Translations under genes and position numbers: made by a program | Origin: Verrucomicrobiales bacterium | Lineage (GTDB): Bacteria; Verrucomicrobiota; Verrucomicrobiia; Limisphaerales; UBA9464 | Direction: 5' to 3' | Length of the DNA: 64,000 nucleotides | NCBI GenBank assembly: GCA_027488845.1 | Contig: JAIYBC010000065.1 | Location: 88,838 to 152,837, forward strand | Shown here: positions 1 to 8,939 of the stretch, piece by piece | How positions within the stretch are numbered: the stretch's first letter is position 1 | How the letters are laid out: each line of letters starts with the position of its first letter | Notes under the pieces: model-generated | Databases searched by the model: none | What the model saw: only the letters and a program-made list of their open reading frames with translations | What the model was told of the DNA's origin: nothing

Positions 1-109
1 TCAGGTGCCGCAGGTTGTACGGATCGAGATGGAAGCCGAAAACCCGTTCCACCGGCGCCGCGATGAGGACGGAGCGTTCGAAGACGGACGGGGATGGGGA
101 ACGGATCAC
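1..109 (-). CDS. SRPBCC-family protein, N-terminal fragment cut by window edge
   Basis: A minus-strand reading frame runs from a GTG at 107-109 off the left edge and gives 36 residues. It contains RSVLIAAPVERVF followed by FHLDPYNLRHL, which is the usual opening of SRPBCC (START/Bet v 1-like) ligand-binding proteins: a first beta strand, an APxExVF helix start and a DPxNL turn. The family binds hydrophobic ligands in a deep cavity, but no substrate can be read from this fragment. It would be transcribed divergently from the DUF1549/1553 gene, with about 100 bases between the starts. Only the first tenth or so of the gene is visible, so the call rests on this short motif match. Confidence 0.5.
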   Translation of the reverse strand, partial: MIRSPSPSVFERSVLIAAPVERVFGFHLDPYNLRHL

Positions 110-208
110 GCCCCAACACAACACGTCCCGGCGCCGGTGCAAGTCGCACCTCCGGCGTCTCGAACCTTGAGCCGCGGCAAAGGACACCGGAGGATCCCGA
201 CATCCCCG

Positions 209-3136
209 ATGAGTCCCCTCGCCCGGAAAACCTCCCGTTTGGCCCGCTGGGCGTGCTGTCTGGCGGCCGCCACGGCGGCCGCCACGGCGGCCGTCCGCGG
301 CGCGGAGGCGACCCTCTACCGTGCGTTGAACCTGAACGGACCCGAGCTGGTCCTCGACGGCCGGAAGTGGGAGGGCAGCAACGCCCCGGCCTTCACCGCG
401 AAGGGCAACCGATTCGAGAACCAATCGGTTCCGCTGCGGCCCGCGACCGATCCCAAGCGCGCGCAGATGATCCGCAGCAGCGTCTGGGGAAGCCGTGTGG
501 AGCTGGAGATGACCGGCGTACCGACGGGCGACTACCAGGTGTTCGTGCATGTGTGGGAGGACACGCAGTCGGAACAGTTCGACCTGGTGCTGAACGACCG
601 GGTGGTGGCCGAGAAGTTCCACAGCGGCCTGGCCGGTTCGTGGAAACGGCTCGGTCCCTGGCCGGTGCGGATCGAGGACGGACGACTGCGCCTGTTCGCC
701 AAGGCGCCGAACCACGGAGCGGCGAACCTCTCCGGACTCGAGGTGTGGTCCGGAGACGGCCCGGTGCCGGACCCGTCCAAGCCCGTGTTCAACGACGATC
801 CCACGGCGGAGCAGCTCGCCTTCTTCGAGGGCCGCATACGGCCGGTGTTCGTGGAGCACTGCCACGAGTGCCACAGCGCCGGGGCGGCGAAGCTGAAGGG
901 TGGACTGCTGCTCGACTCGAAGGCCGGCGTGCGCAAGGGCGGCGACTCCGGACCGCTGATGAATCCGGCGAGCCCCGACTCGAGCCTGCTGGTGCGTGCG
1001 GTCCGACACGAGGACCCCGACCTCGCCATGCCTCCGCGACGCCGCATCCCGGAGGCCGCTGTCGCGGACCTCGTCGCCTGGATCGGCATGGGCGCGCCGG
1101 ATCCCAGGACCGAGGACACCGTCGCCGCGGCGGCGACCCGTTCCGGGATCGATTGGAAATCGGCGAAGGACTGGTGGGCGTTCCGTCCGGTGTCGGACCC
1201 GAAGCCGCCGGCGGTGGATGACGCCGCGTGGCCGGAGGGTCCCATCGACCGGTTCCTCCTGGCACGGCTCGAACAGTCCGGGCTCGCGCCGGCGCCGGAG
1301 GCGGACCGGGCGGTCCTGCTGCGGCGGCTCACCTTCGACCTCACCGGACTTCCACCGACCCCAGCCGAGATCGACGCCTTCCTCGCCGACACCGACGCCG
1401 GTGCATGGGAGCGCGCCGTGGACCGCCTGCTGGCCTCTCCGGCCTATGGGGAACGCTGGGGGCGGCACTGGCTGGACGTCGTCCGCTACGCCGACACCGC
1501 GGGCGACAACTCCGACTTCCCGATCCCGCAGATGCACCGGTACCGGGATTGGGTGATCGACGCCTTCAACCGGGACCTGCCCTTCGACGAGTTCGTGCGG
1601 CAGCAGCTCGCGGGGGACCTGCTGCAGACCGGACGCGCGGAGACGGACCACCAACGGACCATCGCCACCGGATGGATCGCGAACGCGCGTCGGTTCGGTT
1701 CGCGCGTGGACGACTACCCGCAGCACCTGACCATCGAGGACACGCTCGACAACCTGGGGAAGGCCTTCCTCGGCCTCACCATCAACTGTGCGCGCTGCCA
1801 CGACCACAAGTTCGATCCGATCCCGACCTCGGACTACTACGCGCTGTACGGGATCTTCGACAGCACGCGTTACCCGTGGCCCGGCATCGAGCTGGATCAG
1901 CGCCAACGCGACCTCGTGCCGCTCGTGGAACCGGAGCGCCGGGAGGAGATGGAGGAGGCGCGCCGCAGACACGACGAGGAGAAACGCCGGCTGGAGAAGG
2001 CCGTGAAGGAGCTCCGCGAGGAATCGAAGTCGGTCGCCGCAGCGGAGAAGGCCGCAGCGGAGAAGCGGATCCAGGAGGCCGAGGCGGCGGTGCGTGCGCA
2101 TGTGGACCGGGGACTGCCCTTCGGACTCGCGTACGCGGTCGCCGACAAGCCGAAGGCCTCCGACGCGGTGATCCAGGTCAAGGGGGATCCCGCGCGGCCG
2201 GGAGGCGTCGTTCCAAGGCGTTTCCTCACCGTCCTGGGAGGATCGACCCTGGCGGACGCCACCCGGGGAAGCGGCCGCGCCGAGCTCGCCGACTGGATCG
2301 TCGCACCCACCAACCCGCTGACCGCGCGGGTGATGGTCAACCGCGTCTGGCAACACCACTTCGGCCGCGGGCTGGTCGCGACGCCGAACGACTTCGGACG
2401 CCAGGGACGCGCCCCGACGCATCCGGAGCTGCTCGACTGGTTGGCGTCGCGGTTCAGGGAGGACGGCTGGTCGGTGAAGGCGCTGCACCGGCGCATCCTC
2501 CTCTCCCGCGCCTACCGGCAGTCGTCGTCGGTGACGGAGGAACAGTCGCTGAAGGATCCCACCAACGAACTGCTGGGACGCTTCCCACGTCGGCGGCTCG
2601 ATGCGGAGTCGCTGCGCGACACGCTGCTGGTGCTCGGCGGAAACCTGGAACCGGCACCCCGTGGGCCGCATCCCTTCCCGAAGCCGTCGGACTGGAAGTT
2701 CACGCAGCACAACCCCTTCCGCGCGGTGTACGAAACCCGCAGCCGCAGCGTGTACCTCATGACCCAGCGGATCCAAAGGCATCCGTACCTCGCGATCTTC
2801 GACGGCGCCGACCCCTCGACCAGCACCGGCCGCCGGACCTCCAGCACGACGCCGCTGCAGGCGCTGTTCCTCCTCAACGACCCGTTCGTGCACGGACAGG
2901 CCGACCTCTTCGCCGAAAGGCTCCGCAGCATGCGCGCCTCCGACGCCGACCGGGTCCGCGAAGGGTTCCGCCTCGCCTTGGGACGGAGTCCCGTCGGGGA
3001 CGAGACGGAGAAGAGCCTCGCCTTCCTGAAGTCGGCCCGGGAACGGAGCGTCGGGGAGAAGGATCCCGAGGCGGAGTCGTGGCGCGCGTTCGCCCGGGTG
3101 CTCTTCCGACTCAACGAATTCGCCCAACTCGACTGA
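209..3136 (+). CDS. Exported DUF1549/DUF1553 protein with planctomycete-type cytochrome c domain
   Basis: 975 residues from the ATG at 209. The frame is open further upstream, but only this start places the signal peptide (MSPLARKTSRLARWACCLA, then an Ala-rich core) at the N terminus, and the upstream part overlaps the divergent SRPBCC frame. A carbohydrate-binding-like beta region covers about residues 35-185. A heme-attachment motif CHECH lies near residue 218, inside a planctomycete cytochrome c (PSC1-type) domain. DUF1549 starts near 340 (PIDRFLLARLE, then DLTGLPPTPAEI) and holds a second CxxCH (CARCHDHKFDPI) near 527. A Glu/Lys/Arg-rich coiled coil follows near 570-630, and DUF1553 runs from about 685 (MVNRVWQHHFGRGLV). 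These proteins are abundant in Planctomycetes and Verrucomicrobia. A role in extracellular polysaccharide catabolism or electron transfer has been proposed but not proven. The DUF1501 gene follows 7 bases later, the usual pairing. Confidence 0.9.
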   Translation: MSPLARKTSRLARWACCLAAATAAATAAVRGAEATLYRALNLNGPELVLDGRKWEGSNAPAFTAKGNRFENQSVPLRPATDPKRAQMIRSSVWGSRVELEMTGVPTGDYQVFVHVWEDTQSEQFDLVLNDRVVAEKFHSGLAGSWKRLGPWPVRIEDGRLRLFAKAPNHGAANLSGLEVWSGDGPVPDPSKPVFNDDPTAEQLAFFEGRIRPVFVEHCHECHSAGAAKLKGGLLLDSKAGVRKGGDSGPLMNPASPDSSLLVRAVRHEDPDLAMPPRRRIPEAAVADLVAWIGMGAPDPRTEDTVAAAATRSGIDWKSAKDWWAFRPVSDPKPPAVDDAAWPEGPIDRFLLARLEQSGLAPAPEADRAVLLRRLTFDLTGLPPTPAEIDAFLADTDAGAWERAVDRLLASPAYGERWGRHWLDVVRYADTAGDNSDFPIPQMHRYRDWVIDAFNRDLPFDEFVRQQLAGDLLQTGRAETDHQRTIATGWIANARRFGSRVDDYPQHLTIEDTLDNLGKAFLGLTINCARCHDHKFDPIPTSDYYALYGIFDSTRYPWPGIELDQRQRDLVPLVEPERREEMEEARRRHDEEKRRLEKAVKELREESKSVAAAEKAAAEKRIQEAEAAVRAHVDRGLPFGLAYAVADKPKASDAVIQVKGDPARPGGVVPRRFLTVLGGSTLADATRGSGRAELADWIVAPTNPLTARVMVNRVWQHHFGRGLVATPNDFGRQGRAPTHPELLDWLASRFREDGWSVKALHRRILLSRAYRQSSSVTEEQSLKDPTNELLGRFPRRRLDAESLRDTLLVLGGNLEPAPRGPHPFPKPSDWKFTQHNPFRAVYETRSRSVYLMTQRIQRHPYLAIFDGADPSTSTGRRTSSTTPLQALFLLNDPFVHGQADLFAERLRSMRASDADRVREGFRLALGRSPVGDETEKSLAFLKSARERSVGEKDPEAESWRAFARVLFRLNEFAQLD

Positions 3137-3143
3137 ACCCGCC

Positions 3144-4535
3144 ATGAGCACGCCTCTCCAGACGTCCCGCCGCGAGACCCTCCGCTCCCTCGTCGGCGCC
3201 TCGCTGCTGCTGCCGGGGCTCGTCTCCGACCTGCTTCGCGCCGACGCGCCCGACGCACAGGGGGATCCCCTGTCTCCGAAGCCGCCCCTGTTCCGCGGCA
3301 AGGCCAGCCGGGTGATCTTCATCTTCTCCAACGGCGGCGTGTCCCACATGGACACCTTCGACCCGAAGCCGAAGCTGTTCGAGGCGGACGGCAAGACGGT
3401 CGGCATCGGGGGCGGGCTTTCCAACCAGCAGCGGCGGCTGTTGCGGCCCGGTTGGCAGTTCCGGCCCGGCGGGCGTTGCGGCACGATGGTGAGCGACCTC
3501 TTCCCACACCTGCGGGAGTGCATGGACGACGTCTGCCTCATCCGTTCGATGAAGGGCGAGGACAACGAGCACTACCAGGCGACGCTGGGGATCCACACGG
3601 GCTCGTTCTTCTTCTCGCGGCCGAGCATCGGCTCCTGGATCAGCTACGGACTCGGGACGCTGAACGCGAACCTGCCGTCCTTCGTGGCCATCTCCGCGGG
3701 GTCCCCATACGCGGGGACGCAGATCTTCAACAACGACTTCCTGCCCGCCTACCACCAGGGCGTCCGCGTGGTGCCCGGGAACGAGCCGATCGCGAACCTC
3801 GACCGCCGGACGGTCCGTTCGGGCCTGCAGGAGATGGAGCTGGGGCTGGCCGGCGCCCTGGATCGGGGCCATCTCAAGGCCCGCGGCAACGACGCCGAGC
3901 TGGCGGCGCGGATCCGCACCTTCGAGACCGCCTTCCGCATGCAGACGGACGCGCGGGACGTCTTCGACCTCTCGAAGGAGTCCGACGACACGCTGGCGCT
4001 CTACGGGATGCGGCGCGGGCAGACGGACGGGTTCGGCTGGCCCTGCCTCGTGGCCCGGCGGTTGGCGGAGCGGGGCGTGCGCTTCATCGAATTGGTGGAC
4101 GGTTCGTCGAGCCACAACTGGGACCAGCACGGCGACATGGCCGAGCACGCCCAGCACGCCCGGAACCTGGACCAGCCGGTGGCCGGCCTGCTGCGCGACC
4201 TCAGGCGGCGCGGGATGCTGGAGGACACGTTGGTGGTCTGGACCACGGAGTTCGGCCGCACTCCCGGCGTCGACGGCGAGAAGGGCCGCGGCCACCACAG
4301 CGCGTGCTTCTCCTCGTGGCTGGCCGGGGCGGGCGTCCGGGCGGGATCGGTGTATGGGAGCACCGACGAGATCGGCGCCACCGTGGCCGAGAACCGGGTC
4401 CACGTGCACGACTTCCACGCCACCATCCTGCACCTGCTCGGCATGGACCACGAGAAGCTGACGTTCCGCCACGGCGGACGCGACTACCGGCTCACGGACG
4501 TGCACGGGAACGTCGTGCAGGCGCTGTTGGCCTGA
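3144..4535 (+). CDS. DUF1501 family protein, Tat-exported
   Basis: 463 residues. The N terminus carries a twin-arginine signal (SRRETLRSLVGASLLLPG), so the protein is probably exported folded. The body shows DUF1501 features of the alkaline-phosphatase/sulfatase superfamily: VIFIFSNGGVSHMDTFDPK near residue 55, GEDNEHYQATLGIHTGS, and late metal-site-like segments (VVWTTEFGRTPG, GRGHHSACFSSWL, HDFHATILHLLG). Enzymatic activity is not established for the family. It starts 7 bases after the DUF1549/1553 stop, so the two are almost certainly co-transcribed and probably act together outside the cytoplasm. Confidence 0.9.
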   Translation: MSTPLQTSRRETLRSLVGASLLLPGLVSDLLRADAPDAQGDPLSPKPPLFRGKASRVIFIFSNGGVSHMDTFDPKPKLFEADGKTVGIGGGLSNQQRRLLRPGWQFRPGGRCGTMVSDLFPHLRECMDDVCLIRSMKGEDNEHYQATLGIHTGSFFFSRPSIGSWISYGLGTLNANLPSFVAISAGSPYAGTQIFNNDFLPAYHQGVRVVPGNEPIANLDRRTVRSGLQEMELGLAGALDRGHLKARGNDAELAARIRTFETAFRMQTDARDVFDLSKESDDTLALYGMRRGQTDGFGWPCLVARRLAERGVRFIELVDGSSSHNWDQHGDMAEHAQHARNLDQPVAGLLRDLRRRGMLEDTLVVWTTEFGRTPGVDGEKGRGHHSACFSSWLAGAGVRAGSVYGSTDEIGATVAENRVHVHDFHATILHLLGMDHEKLTFRHGGRDYRLTDVHGNVVQALLA

Positions 4536-4649
4536 TGCGGACGGCGGAGGGTGCCGTCACGCAAATCCGTCTGAACATCCGTCGGCTCCTTGAGTCGGAT
4601 GGACGCCGGACACCGGAAGCCGCAAGGATCTCCAGAACGTCCGGATTCC

Positions 4650-6713
4650 ATGGCCTCCATTCTCCAGCCGATTCCCTCGGACCGCCGCCGGCGGATCCGC
4701 TCCCTCACCCTGTCCCTTGCCGGAGCCCTCGCGTTGATGGGATCCGCGACCGCGGCCGAATCCGCCGGCGACGCCGAATCCACGGCTTCGCTGACCGACG
4801 CCGCCCGGATCGTCCCGGCCATCGAACTCGGCGTGGGTCGTCGTGTTCCATCCCTCGACCTCAAGGCCCTGAGCGGACCGCGTTTCCAGTCCGATTCCCT
4901 CGGTGGGGCCAAGGCCACGGTCATCGCCTTCACCAGCACCAGCTGCCCGGTCACCCGGAAGTACGGACCGACACTTGCGGCCCTGGAGAAGGAGTACGCG
5001 GCGAAGGGCGTCCGCTTCGTGTACGTGAACCCGGTGGACACCGACACCGCGGCCGCGGCCAAGGAGATGGTCCAGCGCCACGGGCTGAAGGGCTCCTACG
5101 TGAAGGACACCCAAGGGAAGGCCGCGAAGGCCTTGGGAGCCCGGACGACGGCGGAGGCCTACGTCCTCGATGCGACGGGAACGGTGGTCTACCGGGGCGC
5201 CGTCGACGACCAGTATGGGGTTGGCTACTCCCGGCCGGAACCGCGGGAACGGTACGTGGCCGGCGCCTTGGACGCGGTGTTGGCCGGCGGGCTTCCGAAC
5301 GTCGCGGCCACGACCGCCCCGGGCTGCAGCCTGGACCATGCCGGTCCCATCGCGACCGAGGCCAAGCCCACCTTCCACAACCGGATCTCCCGGATCCTCC
5401 AGACCCACTGCACCGAATGCCATCGTGACGGCGGCGTGGGCCCGTTCCCGCTGGAATCGATGGCCGATGCCGTGGCGCACGCCGGGATGATCCGGAAGCA
5501 GGTGGAGCGCGGTGCGATGCCGCCGTGGTTCGCCGCGCCGATCCATTCCGGCTCCAGCCCCTGGGCCAACGACCGCAGCCTGCCCGAGGCGGACAAGGCC
5601 GACCTGATCGCCTGGCTTTCGGGTTCCAAGGCCGAGGGAGACCCGAGGTTGGCGCCCCGTCCGCGCACCTACCCCGACGGCTGGGCGATCGGCAAGCCGG
5701 ACGCGGTCATCCGCATCCCCAAGCCCATCGCAGTGAAGGAGTCCGGCGTCATGGACTACCAGAACGTGCACGTGAAGACCGACTTCGACGGCGACCGCTG
5801 GATCCAGGCGTTCGAGGTGCGGCCGACCGCGCGGGAAGTGGTGCATCACGTCCTCGTCTTCGTGATCCCGCCGAACGAGAGCGAGGCCGACAAGAAGCGC
5901 CGCGGGGACGTCGCCGGCGGCAACTACCTCGCGGCGTACGCGCCGGGCACCGGTGGCATCGGCTATCCGCCGGGCTTCGCGAAGTTCCTTCCGAAGGGCT
6001 CCACCCTCCACTTCCAGCTGCACTACACGCCGAACGGAAAGGCGACCGAGGACCAGTCCGCCCTGGGACTCGTCTTCGCCAAGGAACCGCCGAAGCACGA
6101 GATCCGGGTGGCCGGCGTCACGGGCAAGCTGGACATCCCGCCGAACGACCCGGACTACGTCTCGAAGGGGAAGATCACCGTGCCGGTGGACGCGAAGATC
6201 CTGTCGTTCATGCCGCACATGCACGTGCGCGGGAAGGCGTACCGCTACGACCTCGACCTGCCGGGCGGGAAGTCCCGCACACTGCTCGACGTCCCGCGCT
6301 ACGACTTCAACTGGCAGCTGCTGTACCGGCTCGCGGAGCCGTTGGACGTGCCGACGGGGGCCGTGCTCCACGGGACGGCGCGCTACGACAACAGCTCCGG
6401 CAATCCGGCGAACCCGAATCCGAACCAGCGGGTGACGTGGGGCGAGCAGACCGACGAGGAGATGATGATCGGCTACTTCGAGTACTTCATCCCCGAGGCG
6501 AAGCCCGGAGAGAGCGGGGCGACGTTGGAGGCGGCCGTCCGCGACGGCTCGGCGTTGTTCCGTCGTCTCGACCGCAACAAGGACGGCAAGATCACGGCCG
6601 ACGAGTCGCCGTCGAAACAGCAGTTCGAGGCCGCGGACGCCAACCACGACGGCGTGGTCACGCCGGAGGAACTGCGCCGCCTCATGGGCCGCAGCCGCAG
6701 CCGCAGCCGCTGA
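4650..6713 (+). CDS. Exported redoxin / cytochrome c / copper-monooxygenase-like / EF-hand fusion protein
   Basis: 687 residues from the ATG at 4650, chosen because a basic n-region (PSDRRRRIRS) and a hydrophobic core ending in ATAAES follow. An ATG at 4599 and a TTG at 4590 are also in frame. Domain order: a thioredoxin-fold redoxin at about 40-205 with a single peroxidatic-type Cys (STSCPVTRKYG); a cytochrome c-like segment with CTECH near 254 and PFPLESM after it; a region resembling the copper type II ascorbate-dependent monooxygenase fold at about 355-610 with candidate copper ligands (VVHHVLVF, MPHMHVRGKAYRY, and Met-Met near the end); then two EF-hand loops (DRNKDGKITADE and DANHDGVVTPEE) near 640-675. 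The protein is probably periplasmic or extracellular and redox-active. The same fusion type recurs in Planctomycetes/Verrucomicrobia, but I know of no assigned substrate. Confidence 0.8.
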   Translation: MASILQPIPSDRRRRIRSLTLSLAGALALMGSATAAESAGDAESTASLTDAARIVPAIELGVGRRVPSLDLKALSGPRFQSDSLGGAKATVIAFTSTSCPVTRKYGPTLAALEKEYAAKGVRFVYVNPVDTDTAAAAKEMVQRHGLKGSYVKDTQGKAAKALGARTTAEAYVLDATGTVVYRGAVDDQYGVGYSRPEPRERYVAGALDAVLAGGLPNVAATTAPGCSLDHAGPIATEAKPTFHNRISRILQTHCTECHRDGGVGPFPLESMADAVAHAGMIRKQVERGAMPPWFAAPIHSGSSPWANDRSLPEADKADLIAWLSGSKAEGDPRLAPRPRTYPDGWAIGKPDAVIRIPKPIAVKESGVMDYQNVHVKTDFDGDRWIQAFEVRPTAREVVHHVLVFVIPPNESEADKKRRGDVAGGNYLAAYAPGTGGIGYPPGFAKFLPKGSTLHFQLHYTPNGKATEDQSALGLVFAKEPPKHEIRVAGVTGKLDIPPNDPDYVSKGKITVPVDAKILSFMPHMHVRGKAYRYDLDLPGGKSRTLLDVPRYDFNWQLLYRLAEPLDVPTGAVLHGTARYDNSSGNPANPNPNQRVTWGEQTDEEMMIGYFEYFIPEAKPGESGATLEAAVRDGSALFRRLDRNKDGKITADESPSKQQFEAADANHDGVVTPEELRRLMGRSRSRSR

Positions 6714-6789
6714 GGAGGGAAGGTCCATACGGGCATCGGACCTGTACCCATCCCCTTCAACCGTTCATCGCTTCAACCACAACAGCCCC

Positions 6790-8325
6790 TCAGAAGACCG
6801 GCCCCGGCTGCCACGGGGCGAATTCCTCGTCGCCGATGCCGGCCGCCTCGCTCTTCGTGCGTCGGCCCGAGGCGGTTTCCAGGATCGTCCCGAAGATCCG
6901 CAGGCCGACCTGTTCCACCGTCTCCTCACCGTCGAGGATCGTGCCGGCGTTCAGGTCCATGTCGTCGGTCATCCACCGGTAGAGCGGGGTGTGGGTGGAG
7001 ATCTTGATGCACGGCGCCGGCTTGCAGCCGTACACGCTGCCGCGGCCGGTGGTGAACACGCCGACGTTGCATCCGCCCGCCACGAGTCCGGTCATGCTCA
7101 CCGGATCGTAGCCCGGCGTGTCCATGAAGCAGAACCCGGGTCCGACGACGGTCCCGGCGTAGGGCAGGACGGCCATCAGCGGGGCCTGCCCTCCCTTGGC
7201 CACCGCGCCGAGGCTCTTCTCGAAGATCGTCGTGAGCCCGCCCTCCTTGTTCCCGGCGGAGGGGTTGTTGGCGATCGAGGCCCCATGCAGCCGCGCATGG
7301 TCCTCCCACCAGCGCACCGTCCGCAGCAGCGCCTCCGCCACGTCCCGGGAGACCGCACGGCGGGTGAGCAGGTGTTCGGCGCCGTAGATCTCCGGCGTCT
7401 CCGCCAACACGGTGGTCGCCCCGTGTCGGACCAGCAGGTCCGAGGCGACTCCCAGCGCGGGATTGGCGGTGATGCCGCTGTTCCCGTCGGACCCGCCGCA
7501 GTTCAGCGCGACGTGGAGCCGGCTGAGCGGCTGCTCCGTCCGCCGCTGAGCAGACACCGCGGGAAGCAGCCCCGCCACCGCCCGAACCGCATCCTCGACC
7601 GTCCTCGCGATGCCGCCCTGCTGCTGGATGTTGAGCACCACCGGCGCCTGCGAGCCGTCCGCCCCCGAATCCAGGCCCTGCTTCCGCACCAACGCCGCGG
7701 CCTGGTTCGTCTCGCAGCCGAGTCCGATGATCACATACGCCCCGATGTTCGGGTGACGCGCGATCCCCGCGAGCACCCGCTGGAGGATCTCCGTGTTGTC
7801 GTCCGCCGTGGCGCAGCCCGACTTGTGGGTGAACGCGACCACGCCGTCCACGCCCGGGAAGTCCCGCCGCAGGACCTCCGGCGTGAAGCGGCGCGCGACG
7901 TACTGGGAGACGCTGGCCGAGCAGTTCACCGAGGAGATGACGGCGACGAAGTTGCGGGTCCCGGCCCGGCCGCCGGGTCGGCTGTAGCCCGAGAAGGTCC
8001 GGCGCTCGGACTCCGGAAGAAGCGCCCACGGCACGGTGGGCTCCGCGAAGTGTCCGTCCGTCGACAACTCGCCGAGGTCGACGTTTTGGACGTGCACGTG
8101 GGCACCCGCGGGAATCGGTGCCGACGCCCGTCCGATGATCTGCCCGTACTTGCGGATCACCGCGCCCGCGGCGAGGTCCCGCAGCGCCACCTTGTGCGCC
8201 ACCGGGACGGCGCCCCGGATGCGGACACCTTCGATCTCCTCGCCGTCCAGGAGCCGGCGACGCGCCACGGCGACGTCGTCATCGGGATGGAGACGGATCC
8301 AAGGCGACGCGGCGGGTGTGCTCAT
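6790..8325 (-). CDS. UxaA-family dehydratase (altronate/galactarate dehydratase-like)
   Basis: 511 residues from the ATG whose complement is at 8323-8325; an in-frame extension upstream has no family similarity. The N terminus is a SAF-type domain (HPDDDVAVARR to about residue 95, including GAVPVAHKVAL). The rest is the UxaA/GarD catalytic domain, with GRAGTRNFVAVISSVNCS, THKSGCA, GLGCETNQAA, NCGGSDGNSGITANPALG and GCKPAPCIKIST. Family enzymes dehydrate sugar acids such as D-altronate or D-galactarate with an iron cofactor; the Cys residues in these motifs are the likely ligands. No uronate isomerase, reductase or KDG kinase lies nearby, so the substrate cannot be fixed. It is convergent with the preceding plus-strand gene. 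Confidence 0.85.
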   Translation of the reverse strand: MSTPAASPWIRLHPDDDVAVARRRLLDGEEIEGVRIRGAVPVAHKVALRDLAAGAVIRKYGQIIGRASAPIPAGAHVHVQNVDLGELSTDGHFAEPTVPWALLPESERRTFSGYSRPGGRAGTRNFVAVISSVNCSASVSQYVARRFTPEVLRRDFPGVDGVVAFTHKSGCATADDNTEILQRVLAGIARHPNIGAYVIIGLGCETNQAAALVRKQGLDSGADGSQAPVVLNIQQQGGIARTVEDAVRAVAGLLPAVSAQRRTEQPLSRLHVALNCGGSDGNSGITANPALGVASDLLVRHGATTVLAETPEIYGAEHLLTRRAVSRDVAEALLRTVRWWEDHARLHGASIANNPSAGNKEGGLTTIFEKSLGAVAKGGQAPLMAVLPYAGTVVGPGFCFMDTPGYDPVSMTGLVAGGCNVGVFTTGRGSVYGCKPAPCIKISTHTPLYRWMTDDMDLNAGTILDGEETVEQVGLRIFGTILETASGRRTKSEAAGIGDEEFAPWQPGPVF

Positions 8326-8426
8326 GTCACCGAGGGGATACGCAGCGTCGTGACCGCGGGCGAGCCAGAAGCGGGGAGCCGAACAGGGCCAAGGACAACG
8401 AGGAGCGGACAAGGACCCCAACCGAC

Positions 8427-8927
8427 TCAGTGCCGCGGCAGGCCGGCTTGACGGAGCGTCTGGATGAACGCGGAGGGATCACCGGGCGAGACCGCGATCC
8501 GCCTTCCGGGAAGGTGCAGCAGGACCACCTTCGCCGGGTCGTTGAACCAAGCCCGGTACGTCCCCACGCCGCGGGCATGGAACCAGCCGGTGAACGAGAA
8601 CAGGCCTCCGTTGCCGCAGACACGCCACGACATGCCGGCGAGCTCCGGGGCCGCTTCGGCGGACACCAGTCCGGACAGGTCGATCCGAGTCGTCCATCCG
8701 GGCTGCCGGACGAAGAGGACCGCGCCTTCGAGCCGGTATCCCAGGACGCGGAACGGGAGGGCGCACAAGGGAACCGCCGCCACCACCATCGCGGCCCACG
8801 GGAAGGATCCGGCTTGGGGAACCGCCGTCAGCAGGATGACGACGACTCCGAGCATGAGGGCGGTGGCGATGCCCGAGATCCACTTCAGGGAAGCCGACCA
8901 GGGAGCCTCGAACGTGCGGGGATTCAC
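8427..8927 (-). CDS. Membrane protein with bacterial PH-like domain
   Basis: 166 residues starting at a GTG (complement of 8925-8927). Two hydrophobic segments lie at about 15-35 and 42-60, followed by a cytoplasmic bacterial pleckstrin-homology-like domain of the bPH_5 type: YRLEGAVLFVRQPGWTTRIDL, then WRVCGNGGLFSFTGWF, YRAWFNDPAKVVLLHLPGRR and SPGDPSAFIQTL. The domain fold is recognisable; the function of this family is not known. The gene begins 12 bases after the ABC-2 permease stop on the same strand, so it is probably part of that operon and may assist or regulate the transporter. Confidence 0.6.
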   Translation of the reverse strand: MNPRTFEAPWSASLKWISGIATALMLGVVVILLTAVPQAGSFPWAAMVVAAVPLCALPFRVLGYRLEGAVLFVRQPGWTTRIDLSGLVSAEAAPELAGMSWRVCGNGGLFSFTGWFHARGVGTYRAWFNDPAKVVLLHLPGRRIAVSPGDPSAFIQTLRQAGLPRH

Positions 8928-8939
8928 GGGTGAACGCGG

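Noticed and set aside
5..208. In-frame upstream extension of the DUF1549/DUF1553 gene
   Set aside because: It would bury the signal peptide at residue 69 and overlaps a better-supported divergent SRPBCC frame on the other strand.
4557..6728. A 723-codon open frame antisense to the redoxin fusion gene
   Set aside because: No domain or signal, His/Arg/Gly-rich shadow composition, and the sense frame carries several intact motifs.
6722..6744. Six-base inverted repeat AGGTCC/GGACCT between convergent genes as a terminator
   Set aside because: Short stem, 11-base loop and no T-run on either strand.
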